Source: AM-1111 sp046302135 (GTDB taxonomy: Bacteria; Bacteroidota; Bacteroidia; B-17B0; Aurantibacillaceae). From it: 27,431 bases of DNA. Below, one piece after another: positions 6,917 through 13,927 of the stretch. The stretch lies in contig JBKCIQ010000186.1 in NCBI GenBank assembly GCA_046302135.1, positions 1 to 27,431 on the forward strand, in the 5' to 3' direction. Under the pieces are notes generated by a model that did not search any database, was not told the DNA's origin, and saw only the letters and a program-made list of their open reading frames with translations. A program made the translations under genes and the position numbers. How positions within the stretch are numbered: position 1 is the first letter of the stretch; every line of letters begins with the position of its first letter.

Positions 6917-8275
6917 TTATTTGATTGATTCAGATTGTAACCAATTATCTTTGAACGGACATTTTTGATAAAACGGATCAATTTTTATGTAGGTAGATTT
7001 TATTTTTCTGTTTATCCAATTATTTAGTAGTTTTTCTTGTTTTTGCGCCTGTGCAAATGTTTGTAAGCGTTGATAGTCATCTTTCAGGTTTGCCTTATGA
7101 GGAGGAACTCGGTTCTTTAGATAAAATATTCTGTAAGCCTGTTTCTGATCACGCGTTAAAAAAGGCATCGGTTCACTCATGTCGCCAATATTCATTTTGT
7201 CTAGCATGAAAACTAGTTTCTCATCCATTTGCCCAAGTTCATTAATTTCAAAACGGGTATTTCCCGCTGCCATATTTATCATTAATCCACAATTCATTCT
7301 GGTTTCTTTTTCATCTGAATATTTTGCTGCAGCTTCACAGAATGTCATTTCACCTGCTTTTATTTTTTTGTAAATGGAATCAAGGTAAATTTTACATTTA
7401 AAAAGATCTTCATTACTCATTTTTGGCGTTATTAATATATGTCTAAGATCAACGAAATCCCCTTTACGAGCAATCAGTTGTATAATATGAAAACCATAAA
7501 CTGTTTCAACTATCTCAGAAATTTCACCTGGTTTTAACCGAAAAGCCGCTGCTTCAAATTCCGGTACAAAAGAGCCTCGCTGAATATTGTAGTATTCTCC
7601 TCCGTTTTTTGCAGAGCCAGGATCCTCTGAATAAAGTGTTGCTTTAACCGCAAAGCTTTCTCCATTCTCAACCACCTGCTTTCTAATTTTTGCAAGCTTT
7701 TCTTTCGCCTCTTTTTTCGCCTTTTCACTTATTATGGGAGTCTTAACAATTTCACCGATCTCTACCTCGGAATTAATTAGGGGTAGGGAATCTTCAGGGA
7801 TACTTTTAAGATAAGCTCTTACCTCAGCTGGAGTTACTTTTACTTCACCTGATATTTTCTGATTCATCTTTTGAGCAATAAGTATATCATGAATGTCTTT
7901 TCTGTACTCTTCCTTTATAAGCGGCATTTCTTTTCCTAGTTGTGTCTCCATGTTCTCCTGACTACCGAATTGCTGAATCATGTAATTGATCCTCCTATTT
8001 AATTCGTTCTCAACTTCATTATCACCAACTGTAACTGAGTCTTTGTCTGCTTGTGCAAGTAACATTTTCATTACAAGAATTTGCTCGAAAACATCACAAT
8101 CTCCATTTTCACCAAGATTATATCCTTTTGATCTTGCCTCCAACAAGCCCTCATTAATTTCGCTCTGAAGAATCATGTATTTTCCAACCACACCAACAAC
8201 TCTGTCAAGTGAGGTTTGTGCGTTAATTAATGAGCAGAAAAAACAGGTAAATAAAAAAACAATAATTCGTTTCAT
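6917..8275 (-). CDS. surA: SurA-like periplasmic chaperone with two parvulin domains
   Basis: This periplasmic peptidyl-prolyl cis/trans isomerase and chaperone is expected to guide unfolded outer-membrane proteins to the beta-barrel assembly machine. I chose ATG 8275 (452 residues) because a typical signal peptide begins there (MKRIIVFLF, cleavage after INA); an upstream TTG at 8305 would put ten polar residues before it. Residues 20-140 form the SurA-type N-domain (LDRVVGVVG, ILQSEINE). Parvulin 1 spans about 170-270 (GGEYYNIQRGSFVPEFE, YGFHIIQL) and parvulin 2 about 274-390 (VDLRHILI, NCGLMIN), the second less regular. The C-terminal helix follows. The start lies 16 bp after the stop of the lipoprotein gene, and moxR follows by 12 bp. 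The whole architecture matches SurA, although orthology to E. coli SurA is inferred. Confidence 0.9.
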   Translation of the reverse strand: MKRIIVFLFTCFFCSLINAQTSLDRVVGVVGKYMILQSEINEGLLEARSKGYNLGENGDCDVFEQILVMKMLLAQADKDSVTVGDNEVENELNRRINYMIQQFGSQENMETQLGKEMPLIKEEYRKDIHDILIAQKMNQKISGEVKVTPAEVRAYLKSIPEDSLPLINSEVEIGEIVKTPIISEKAKKEAKEKLAKIRKQVVENGESFAVKATLYSEDPGSAKNGGEYYNIQRGSFVPEFEAAAFRLKPGEISEIVETVYGFHIIQLIARKGDFVDLRHILITPKMSNEDLFKCKIYLDSIYKKIKAGEMTFCEAAAKYSDEKETRMNCGLMINMAAGNTRFEINELGQMDEKLVFMLDKMNIGDMSEPMPFLTRDQKQAYRIFYLKNRVPPHKANLKDDYQRLQTFAQAQKQEKLLNNWINRKIKSTYIKIDPFYQKCPFKDNWLQSESIK

Positions 8276-8291
8276 AGTTGTTTGAATAGGT

Positions 8292-9158
8292 TCAATACAC
8301 TTCAAAATTACCTTTTTGTTTGGCTTTTTCGTAAATGTCTTTTTTCATGTCATCTATTAACTTTAGTTTTCGCTTATTTATAATGATGTTTTTGATGTTT
8401 TGTTTTTCAAAAGAAAGTGGTGAAACTGAATTTTTTATTTTGTAAGCCTTGATATTCACATAATAAGCGTTTAAACTGTCTTCAACTTCTATATAACGGT
8501 TAGACTTAAGAAATATTTCCGGATTTAATGAAGTGATAGGAATTTCTTTTAATAACTCATCAAAAAGTAGCCAATTCTCATCGTCCATAAAATAATTTTC
8601 TGCTGATTGAACACAAAAGGCTTTAAGTGCTATATAATCTTTCTTTGAATCACTTTTGAACCACTTTTTAACTTTTTCAGCGTTTTGTTTCCTTTTATCT
8701 GTCTTGATATACCAAACCTTTACAATGTTATCTTTTAATGTAAATTGATTTTTATTTTCATTGTAATATTTTTCAATTTCTTCAATTTTTACTAATGTAT
8801 CTAATTTCTGACTCACTAATTCTGTTTGGTAATTATAAATCAGAAGATTCTTTCTGTACTCATTAACTTGCTTTTCTATATCTAATTGTTCAGATGTGAG
8901 GTTCTCCTCTGCCTGTAAAAGAAGTAATTCATCCTGTACCCACTTATCAATGAAATTACGTATTAACTGAACGCTGTCTTTTTTAGTTGTTTCGGATGGT
9001 ATAATATTCTTTATATCGGATGGGTAAAGAAAACTGTTGTTAACCCTTGCAAGTGGTTTTTCTTTTTTACTTTCTAATGATTCCTTATTTCCGCAACTGT
9101 AAAACAAAAGCAAAATAAAAGAATTAACAAAGAATAAGTTCACTGATTTGACCGTCAT
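8292..9158 (-). CDS. Lipoprotein with degenerate parvulin/SurA-N-like architecture
   Basis: This 288-residue protein starts at ATG 9158 with a lipoprotein signal peptide; the lipobox is FYSC with Cys22, and the following GNKE gives no clear retention signal. The body is helical and Lys/Glu-rich. Residues 36-115 look like a SurA-type N-domain (LARVNNSFLYPSDI, FIDKWVQDELLLLQAEEN). Residues 125-260 have the spacing of a parvulin domain (VKVWYIKTDKR, YVNIKAYKIK) but lack the conserved His and G-H/F-H-I active-site motifs, so isomerase activity is doubtful. I infer an envelope-anchored chaperone or scaffold working with the flanking PPIases. It lies 16 bp before the SurA-like gene and downstream of a terminator. 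No clear promoter box is seen in the 67 bp between that terminator and the start. Confidence 0.75.
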   Translation of the reverse strand: MTVKSVNLFFVNSFILLLFYSCGNKESLESKKEKPLARVNNSFLYPSDIKNIIPSETTKKDSVQLIRNFIDKWVQDELLLLQAEENLTSEQLDIEKQVNEYRKNLLIYNYQTELVSQKLDTLVKIEEIEKYYNENKNQFTLKDNIVKVWYIKTDKRKQNAEKVKKWFKSDSKKDYIALKAFCVQSAENYFMDDENWLLFDELLKEIPITSLNPEIFLKSNRYIEVEDSLNAYYVNIKAYKIKNSVSPLSFEKQNIKNIIINKRKLKLIDDMKKDIYEKAKQKGNFEVY

Positions 9159-9225
9159 TTATTACAGTTGCTATGTAAATTTAATTCTAATCTTTTAAGT
9201 AATTTGCTTTTGGAGAAAATTAACG

Positions 9226-9252
9226 AAAAAACCACCCTAAAGGTGGTTTTTT
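9226..9252 (-). terminator. Strong intrinsic terminator after the 667-aa PPIase gene (can act both ways)
   Basis: AAAAAACCACC (9226-9236) and GGTGGTTTTTT (9242-9252) form a perfect 11-bp stem around a 5-nt loop. On the minus strand the stem ends in six T, 20 bp past the stop at 9272. The symmetrical A/T runs would allow termination on the plus strand too. Confidence 0.85.
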
Positions 9253-9271
9253 CAATGGAAAATTTTAGAAA

Positions 9272-11275
9272 TTATTTTCCTACAGTTTGCAAAACTTCTT
9301 TGTTTACATCAAATTTATGCTTGCTTCTTAGTTCTTTTATCCACTCTTTTTCTAGGTAATTTTGATAGTCAGTAGTTATTGCACCCTTTGCTTCATTAAG
9401 TTGTTTTGGTTGTTTAGGAAGAACTTTATTTATTTTTAAAATACAGAACTTCCCTTCTGATGTTTCATCTTTAAAAGGACCGAAAACACCCTCTTTCCAA
9501 TTGTCATCAATTAGCTTTCTCTCATTTTTAATATACATAATGTTGTCTATGCTTACGTTGAGTTGTGAACTTTTATTGATCTTTTCAGTGATTTCTTTAT
9601 CGCTTTTCTTTTTGCTCGCCATTGATTTCACCTGATTTGCAATTTTCTCATCAGCGCACTTATAGATGTTCACATCAGCACGCTCATCCCATAAATAATT
9701 GTTTTTGTTTTGCTCGTAATATCCTTTAAGTCCGAGTGTATCTTTCATGGCTTTTGTCCAAACTTTTTTATCTAGTAAATCAAATAAAAGAATCCCATCT
9801 CTGTACTCCTGCATTAAAGCCTTGAACTCAGGATACTTTTTATCCAGCATGCTTTCTTCTAAAGCAATGCATCTGTCATTTACCCAATTGTTGTATTGCG
9901 TGTTGGCAACTGACTTGAAATCATTTTTCGGTCGTTTGGTTTGTCTTTGTTCAAGATATTTCGCAAAATCGTATTGGTTATAAGTTGTTTCTCCAATTTT
10001 AAAAAGTGGTTTATTAAAACCCTTTACTTTTTCTGAACTCCATTTTCCATCCCAGTAGGTTGTATCCAATTTAGAAATAAGCTCATCTAATGCAGGAAAA
10101 CTAACAAGCTTTTTAGTTTTGGTCGTGAATTCACTGAAACCGTTTTCTGATTTTATTTTTGCTATAAGACTAGCCCTACCAACCTGACCGCGCTGACCTT
10201 TTTCAACTTTTTGTTTAAGTTCATTTCGCATCTTCTCGAACGGAGCTAAATCTTTTTTATCAATTCGTTTTACAATGTGCCAACCGTATGATGTCTGAAA
10301 TGGTTCAGATATTTGACCATTTTCCTTAAGGTTGAAAGCGGCGTTCTCAAATTCTACAAGTGGAAGTTTGCCTCTACTTACCCATGAAGGAAGTTGTCCT
10401 CCTTTATTCGCAGTGCTCTTGTCCTCAGAAAACTGTGCACACAAATCATCCCAATTTGCACCTTCTTTTATTTTTGAATAGATTTCATCAATTTTCTTTT
10501 TTACATTAGAAGAATCGGCCTTAGTAGCATCTTTTTTATTTCTCAATACAATGTGGCTTAATAACAACTCACCCGAGGCCGAACGTTTTTCCCATACCTT
10601 GATTATGTGGTATCCATAGGCAGTTCTTACAGGCATGCTTACCTCTCCAACCTTTGTGTTGTAAGCAGCAGTCTCGAAAGGATAAATCATTGCAAATGCA
10701 GTGAAGAAACCCAAATCACCCTTGTTTTCCTTTGCACTTGGATCACCTTTTTCAGCTGTTTCACGAGCAATCTTTCCAAAATCTTCTCCTTTTACTGCAC
10801 GATTTCTATAATTCATGATTTTGTTGTATGCTTCTAAAGTATCTTTTGGTAGTGCGTCTTCGGAAATTTTCACCAAAATGTGAGAAGCATGGATTTCAAT
10901 TTTTAATCTTTCATATGCTTCTTTTACCAATTGTTCATTTACATTTTTATCCGTAAGGTATGGACTTGCAAGCTGCTTCCTGTAACCATTGAGCTCATTC
11001 AGGAAATTTCTCATGGTGTCCATGCCCAGCTCTTCAGCATTTTTTACCTTGAGTTTGAAATTGATGAACATATCCATGTATTCTTCAACAGACTTTTGAT
11101 CTTTAACCTCTTTGGAGGGATTATTTTTGAAAAATACAGCTTCAAATTCGGCTTTTGTAATGGGCTTACCATCTATTTTAAGAATAACCTGATCTCCATT
11201 TTTATTCTGTGCCGAAACAGAGAATAAGGTCAATAAAAAAATACTGACTGCGAGTTTTATTCTTTTCTTATACAT
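9272..11275 (-). CDS. Periplasmic peptidyl-prolyl isomerase with two parvulin domains (large SurA/PpiC type)
   Basis: This 667-residue protein carries a signal peptide (residues 1-22, cleavage after SVSA). Residues 27-120 form a SurA-like N-domain (ILKIDGKPITKAEFEAVF). Parvulin 1 is about 128-230 (HASHILVK, KGDLGFFTAFAMIYPFE, YGYHIIKV) and parvulin 2 about 236-340 (LLSHIVLR, KGGQLPSWVSRGKLPLVEFE, YGWHIVKRI). Both keep the His and the G-Y/W-H-I motif, so both may be active. Residues 350-667 are a long extension whose last part (about 525-640) again has parvulin-like spacing without active-site residues. Length is well above E. coli SurA (about 430). The role is inferred to be folding of outer-membrane or T9SS cargo proteins. 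It is transcribed from its own promoter (11295-11321) and ends at a strong terminator, so it is probably separate from the lipoprotein-surA-moxR cluster. Confidence 0.9.
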   Translation of the reverse strand: MYKKRIKLAVSIFLLTLFSVSAQNKNGDQVILKIDGKPITKAEFEAVFFKNNPSKEVKDQKSVEEYMDMFINFKLKVKNAEELGMDTMRNFLNELNGYRKQLASPYLTDKNVNEQLVKEAYERLKIEIHASHILVKISEDALPKDTLEAYNKIMNYRNRAVKGEDFGKIARETAEKGDPSAKENKGDLGFFTAFAMIYPFETAAYNTKVGEVSMPVRTAYGYHIIKVWEKRSASGELLLSHIVLRNKKDATKADSSNVKKKIDEIYSKIKEGANWDDLCAQFSEDKSTANKGGQLPSWVSRGKLPLVEFENAAFNLKENGQISEPFQTSYGWHIVKRIDKKDLAPFEKMRNELKQKVEKGQRGQVGRASLIAKIKSENGFSEFTTKTKKLVSFPALDELISKLDTTYWDGKWSSEKVKGFNKPLFKIGETTYNQYDFAKYLEQRQTKRPKNDFKSVANTQYNNWVNDRCIALEESMLDKKYPEFKALMQEYRDGILLFDLLDKKVWTKAMKDTLGLKGYYEQNKNNYLWDERADVNIYKCADEKIANQVKSMASKKKSDKEITEKINKSSQLNVSIDNIMYIKNERKLIDDNWKEGVFGPFKDETSEGKFCILKINKVLPKQPKQLNEAKGAITTDYQNYLEKEWIKELRSKHKFDVNKEVLQTVGK

Positions 11276-11294
11276 AGTTTTTATTTAAGGGAAG

Positions 11295-11321
11295 CAAATT
11301 TAATAATTTTATTCAGGTCAA
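11295..11321 (-). promoter_or_regulatory. Promoter of the 667-aa PPIase gene
   Basis: On the minus strand TAAATTTG (11295-11302) fits TAnnTTTG, with TTG (11319-11321, within TTGACC) 16 nt upstream. The box ends 19 nt before the start codon. Confidence 0.55.
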
Positions 11322-11329
11322 TTCCTAAA

Positions 11330-11357
11330 TTGCCGGACTTTTAAATGTTTATGTTTG
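11330..11357 (+). promoter_or_regulatory. Promoter of cdsA
   Basis: TTG (11330-11332) is followed 17 nt later by TATGTTTG (11350-11357), an exact TAnnTTTG. The leader to ATG 11413 would be about 50 nt. Its -33 element is only 8 bp from that of the divergent promoter. Confidence 0.6.
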
Positions 11358-11412
11358 GGATGAATTTTATAAAATATCATCAGGAATGGTTAATATTACA
11401 GCCTAAAACGGA

Positions 11413-12297
11413 ATGAAACAAAAGTCTAATATCATCAATAGGTCTTTGGTAGGCGTGGTCTTTGTTACTGTCTTGGTTGGTTCTACAATTTTCGGGCCTG
11501 TTTCATTCGCTTTGTTATTCGCTTTTATTGCAATAGGTGGCTTGCTTGAATTTTATAGAATGATGAAATTAATACACATTTCTCCTAACTATTTTTTGGG
11601 AATTTTAACCGGATTTATTATTTATCTTCATTTTGTAATACGCGCTATCTTCCCTACAGAGCAAGTTTTTTCAGATTTTTCATTATGGCTCGCATTATTA
11701 TCTGCTTCTTTCACTCTAATTTATGAGCTATTTAGGAAAAAGGAAAATCCTATATCAAACATATCGGCTACATTATTCGGAATAATTTATACCATTGTTC
11801 CTTTTGCTTTTTTAATACAGATTGCACATTTCAAGCCTTTTTATGAACCGCGTATTATCCTTTCCCTGTTTTTTCTAATATGGACCAATGACACTTTCGC
11901 GTATCTTTCAGGGTCTTTATTTGGTAAAAGAAAGTTAATGGAAAGAATTTCTCCCGGCAAGACTTGGGAAGGTTTTATTGGGGGGGGTGTCTTTACTCTT
12001 ATATTGGCCTTTTTCCTGAATGATGTTTTTCCGGTTGATTTTCACTGGCACATGAGCCGAACGGACTGGATGGTTATAGGTTTATTTGTTTTTCTTTTTG
12101 GAACATTGGGTGATCTCATTGAGTCCATGATGAAAAGATTTACCGGCGTTAAAGATTCGGGTAAAATTCTTGGTGGGCATGGCGGAATACTTGATCGCTT
12201 TGATAGTTTGATCTTTGTAGTTCCTTTTCTTTACGGATACCTTTTCTACTTTAAAGCAAATTTACCTTATTTAAAAGGCATACTTGGTCTTGAATGA
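11413..12297 (+). CDS. cdsA: Phosphatidate cytidylyltransferase (CDP-diglyceride synthase)
   Basis: CdsA makes CDP-diacylglycerol from phosphatidic acid and CTP at the inner membrane, the branch point to all phospholipids. The 294-residue product is strongly hydrophobic, with about eight membrane segments (for example 11-45, 61-80, 88-106, 118-140, 147-168, 187-203, 219-236 and 264-281). The family signature is complete at residues 238-264: S-x-M-K-R, then KDSG and GGHGGILDRFD, with the acidic residues that bind metal. PGKTWEGFIGG (181-191) is also typical. ATG 11413 starts directly at the first basic, then hydrophobic, stretch. The stop lies 3 bp from that of the convergent sugar dehydrogenase gene, leaving no room for a terminator between them. 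Confidence 0.95.
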   Translation: MKQKSNIINRSLVGVVFVTVLVGSTIFGPVSFALLFAFIAIGGLLEFYRMMKLIHISPNYFLGILTGFIIYLHFVIRAIFPTEQVFSDFSLWLALLSASFTLIYELFRKKENPISNISATLFGIIYTIVPFAFLIQIAHFKPFYEPRIILSLFFLIWTNDTFAYLSGSLFGKRKLMERISPGKTWEGFIGGGVFTLILAFFLNDVFPVDFHWHMSRTDWMVIGLFVFLFGTLGDLIESMMKRFTGVKDSGKILGGHGGILDRFDSLIFVVPFLYGYLFYFKANLPYLKGILGLE

Positions 12298-12300
12298 AGT

Positions 12301-13761
12301 TTATTCTATTACCAACTTGAATAATTTGCTGCTTTCTTCAGTTTCCTTGTTTTTACTTATTAAACGACAGAAGTAAATTCCTTTGTTGGTAACGAGTTTG
12401 CCTAATTCAATTTTCATCGACCATTTACCTGAACTTGGATATTGAGCAGTGTTATTTGCAACTAATCTGCCGCTCAAATCATAAAACTCTGCAATAACCT
12501 GAGAAGGCTTTCCAAGTACAAAATTAATGTTTACTTCATCCTTTACCGGGTTTGGAAATAGAGTAATACCATTAAGTTCAGATACAGGCTCAACTATCTC
12601 CATTCCTAGAGGGCAAATACGGTATATAGCACCTGAAGTTGTGTATCCACCTTTCATTGCATAAATACACTCGTCGCTTCCTTGCATTATTGTGGTCAAT
12701 CCGCCGGAGGTTGTAAAATCAGCCCATTGTACCCTAGATACAAACTGGTCGTATGCAGGTGGATTACCCAATGTGATGTCATAAATTCTGCCATAGTCGT
12801 TATCTGCCACAAGTAAGTGATTGGTAAGTGTAGAAAACGCTGTTCCGGAATAATGTAAAATTCCTGTTATAGCAGGTAAAGGAGATGCCCAGTCCTCTAT
12901 AGGTAATTCTGAACCGGGTAGTGAACACGGTGTTGTAGTTGAACCAAGATTATAAAATCCTTCACAGGTATTCCAGCCATAGTTTTTCCCTTTGTGAATC
13001 ATGTTTACCTCATCCCAAGTGTTTAAACCATTTTCTGCGGAGTACAAAGAGTCGTTCACAGGACTGAACGAGAAGTCAAATGCATTTCTGTGTCCGTAGG
13101 TCCAGATTCTGTCATCGTTGCCTGTTGCCGGATTTCCGTCATCGTAGTATGGGTTATCAGACGGGATAGTACCATCTGTATTAATTCTAAGGAAACTACC
13201 ATAAGGGTCTGTTTTGGTTTGTCCATTGGCTTGAACGGCAATGTCCCCAATTGAGATGTAGATTTTATCAGGCTCTGATGCATGCATGCGAATGTTTCCG
13301 CCTACGTGATTACCTGCAATGGTGTTTGAAACATCTATATCTAGAATGATTTGTGGGTTGGTTCCTAAATTGTTTGCTTCAGTAAATTTTATCACTCTTA
13401 TTCTCTCATCTCCTAGCCATTTGTGATTATAGTAAACATAAACAAAATGATTGTTATTGAAATTTGGATCAAAACAAATACCAAGTAAGCCTCTCTCAAA
13501 ATCACATTGAACAGAATCGGTAAGATTATAAAAATTTCCTAAGGAAGTACCTGTTGCAGAGAAAACTTTAATCAATGCATTTGCACATGAGCCTGCAGAA
13601 TTACCACCTTTTTGGGTAACGAAAAATCTTCCATCAGGTGCAATATCAAAAGCAACAGGGTAGGTAAGCCCACTCACAATTGTTGATTGCGTATATGCCG
13701 GATTTTGCGATTTAAGAATTAATGAAACCATTAAAATCAGTGTAAAGTAGAGCTTGCTCAT
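12301..13761 (-). CDS. Secreted PQQ-type (soluble aldose) sugar dehydrogenase with T9SS sorting domain
   Basis: I chose ATG 13761 (486 residues), where a signal peptide begins (MSKLYFTLILMVSLILKSQ); an in-frame ATG at 13836 would add 25 polar residues. Residues 24-385 form a six-bladed propeller of the soluble glucose/aldose dehydrogenase family (GLTYPVAFDIAPDGRFFV at 31-48, RGLLGICFDP at 90-99, NHVGGNIRMH at 151-160, PYGSFLRI at 187-194, TYGHRNAFDF at 221-230). His152 matches the catalytic base and Arg225 the PQQ/substrate Arg. It should oxidise aldoses outside the cell using PQQ, with an unknown acceptor. Residues 398-486 are a T9SS type A domain (LFPNPVKDEV, LSGRLV, GIYFCRL). No pqq synthesis gene lies in the window, so the cofactor must come from elsewhere in the genome or from other cells. 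Some propellers of this family have lost activity, so the substrate is unproven. Confidence 0.88.
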   Translation of the reverse strand: MSKLYFTLILMVSLILKSQNPAYTQSTIVSGLTYPVAFDIAPDGRFFVTQKGGNSAGSCANALIKVFSATGTSLGNFYNLTDSVQCDFERGLLGICFDPNFNNNHFVYVYYNHKWLGDERIRVIKFTEANNLGTNPQIILDIDVSNTIAGNHVGGNIRMHASEPDKIYISIGDIAVQANGQTKTDPYGSFLRINTDGTIPSDNPYYDDGNPATGNDDRIWTYGHRNAFDFSFSPVNDSLYSAENGLNTWDEVNMIHKGKNYGWNTCEGFYNLGSTTTPCSLPGSELPIEDWASPLPAITGILHYSGTAFSTLTNHLLVADNDYGRIYDITLGNPPAYDQFVSRVQWADFTTSGGLTTIMQGSDECIYAMKGGYTTSGAIYRICPLGMEIVEPVSELNGITLFPNPVKDEVNINFVLGKPSQVIAEFYDLSGRLVANNTAQYPSSGKWSMKIELGKLVTNKGIYFCRLISKNKETEESSKLFKLVIE

Positions 13762-13927
13762 AATTTTATTTTCTTCAAAGGAATAAACTAATTTCTTTCT
13801 CTCCAAATTATTATCAAAAAAAATAATTGAAGCCAAGCCGGTTTAAAAACTAATTCGTAGTTTTTTGTTAACTTGCAGACCACTTAAATATTGATTTACC
13901 CATCGGTTTTAACATAATTCCTAATAA

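Noticed and set aside
8276..8305. TTG start for the SurA-like protein at 8305
   Set aside because: It would put ten polar residues before a standard signal peptide and overlap the previous gene; ATG 8275 fits better.
13762..13836. Upstream ATG for the sugar dehydrogenase at 13836
   Set aside because: The extra 25 residues are polar and precede a complete signal peptide starting at 13761.
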